A DNA stretch of 29,927 nt from contig JBLMWU010000012.1 in assembly GCA_050257395.1 (NCBI GenBank), positions 1 to 29,927 of the forward strand. Direction: 5' to 3'. Source of the stretch: JAIRTY01 sp050257395. GTDB lineage: Bacteria; Actinomycetota; Actinomycetes; Streptosporangiales; Streptosporangiaceae. Below, in pieces: positions 29,325-29,927 of this stretch. Every line of letters begins with the position of its first letter. Positions within the stretch are counted from its first letter, which is position 1. The position numbers and the translations under genes are program-made. Below the pieces are notes generated by a model. That model worked only from the letters and a program-made list of their open reading frames with translations. It searched no databases and was not told the DNA's origin.

Positions 29325-29369
29325 AGTCAGCTATAAATAGTTGACTCTGACTAACCGGTTGCGGATACT
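29325..29369 (+). promoter_or_regulatory. Promoter with palindromic operator before the last gene
   Basis: TTGACT (29341-29346), 17 bases, GATACT (29364-29369) is a strong -35/-10 pair. AGTCAGCTAT (29325-29334) and ATAGTTGACT (29337-29346) form a 22-base palindrome with one mismatch around AA, overlapping the -35. A further CTGACTA at 29347-29353 mirrors TAGTCAG at 29324-29330. A PadR- or MarR-type repressor site is plausible. The predicted start point is near 29376. Confidence 0.7.
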
Positions 29370-29408
29370 TGAGAGCGGACAGAGGGCCTAACGAAGAGGA
29401 GACCACCG

Positions 29409-29879
29409 ATGACGACCGCTCCTGCCACCTCCGCCGGCCCGGTCAGGGTCCCGGCGCACCGCACGGTCACCAAGCGGCTCGGCCACTGGACCAGTGAGCG
29501 CGAGTTCGACGTGCGCGCTCATCGCGGGCACGCCACCGTGGACCTGCGTTCACCGCGGATCCCGGCGGGCGACATCACGCTCAGCCTCGACCTGGACCAC
29601 GCCAGCCTCACCCTGCTGGTCCCGGACGGCGCCGTGCTCGACGACTGGGGCCTGCGGCGGTCCGGCCGCGGCAAGGTCAAGGACGCCGAGGGGCCCGGCA
29701 CCCCCGGGGGCCGGCGGATCGTGCTCAGCGGCCAGCTCCGCAGCAGCGAGATCCGCGTCCGCCGGGGCGGGCTCGCCCTGCTGACGGCCATGTGCTCGCG
29801 CGAGTTCGTGGCCGACGCGCGGCAGGCCCGCAGGGAAGGCCGGCACCCCACGGTGCACGACCCGGCCGGGCGGGCCTGA
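29409..29879 (+). CDS. Small beta-rich protein of unknown function (DUF4097/LiaF-C-like)
   Basis: 156-residue protein that I cannot name with certainty. After a 25-residue Pro/Thr-rich lead, alternating hydrophobic strands (HATVDLRSPRI, GDITLSLDLDHASLTLLVP, GRRIVLSGQLRSSEIRVRRG) suggest a repetitive beta structure like that of DUF4097 or the LiaF C-terminal domain, which occur in envelope-stress related proteins. The VPDGAVLDDWGLRRSGRGKVKD turn segment is also typical of such proteins. There is no signal peptide or membrane helix. The C-terminal 30 residues are charged. ATG at 29409 has GAGGAGA about eight bases upstream, behind a strong promoter with an operator. The remaining 48 bases to the window end hold no recognisable feature. 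Confidence 0.75.
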   Translation: MTTAPATSAGPVRVPAHRTVTKRLGHWTSEREFDVRAHRGHATVDLRSPRIPAGDITLSLDLDHASLTLLVPDGAVLDDWGLRRSGRGKVKDAEGPGTPGGRRIVLSGQLRSSEIRVRRGGLALLTAMCSREFVADARQARREGRHPTVHDPAGRA

Positions 29880-29927
29880 CCGGCGATCCAGTGAGATGGC
29901 GGGTGCCGCGCACCCGCGGCACCCCCC

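Overview
The window is about 30 kb of very GC-rich DNA, strongly biased to G/C at third codon positions, with many GTG and TTG starts. Its gene types are typical of Actinomycetota: an F420-type LLM oxidoreductase, a Cys/His P450 ferredoxin, PucR and DUF2752/RDD proteins, and a DinB2-like polymerase. A soil actinomycete is the best reading; I cannot name a genus. No rRNA, tRNA, CRISPR array, transposase or phage gene was seen. Genes are dense, and no gene-free gap exceeds about 230 bases.

Left part (1-6.7 kb), mostly housekeeping or accessory genes: a geranylgeranyl-reductase-type flavoprotein cut by the window edge, an unrecognised protein, a ComF-like phosphoribosyltransferase, a two-gene ABC-2 exporter, and an overlapping pair encoding a Y-family polymerase and a Mut7-C RNase-domain protein. 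The polymerase has isoleucine where the aromatic steric gate normally sits.

Second block (6.7-12.0 kb): a PucR regulator faces a tightly overlapping operon of an NCS1 permease, an NTF2-like protein, an agmatinase-family ureohydrolase and a nitrilase-family amidase. This looks like an uptake and hydrolysis pathway for a guanidino compound; the exact substrate is unknown.

Middle (12.3-17.4 kb), core metabolism: DUF2752 and RDD membrane proteins, a CapA-type phosphoesterase starting 2 nt after citrate synthase, and single-chain L-serine dehydratase.

Right part (17.6-29.2 kb), the most interesting region. A MarR regulator is followed by an LLM/SDR pair, an APC permease with a class I glutamine amidotransferase, a divergent set (class III extradiol dioxygenase homologue, ferredoxin, ferredoxin reductase), an amidase, a glutamine-synthetase-like ligase and a cytochrome P450. 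Five copies of a palindrome of the form GTTYGKNNCCRAMC lie in four promoter regions of this block, each abutting or overlapping a -10-like sequence, so these units appear to form one regulon. The gene content suggests catabolism of an imported amine through a gamma-glutamyl intermediate, with P450 oxidation, deglutamylation, and possibly ring cleavage.

The window ends with a small beta-rich protein of unknown function behind a good promoter that overlaps a palindromic operator.
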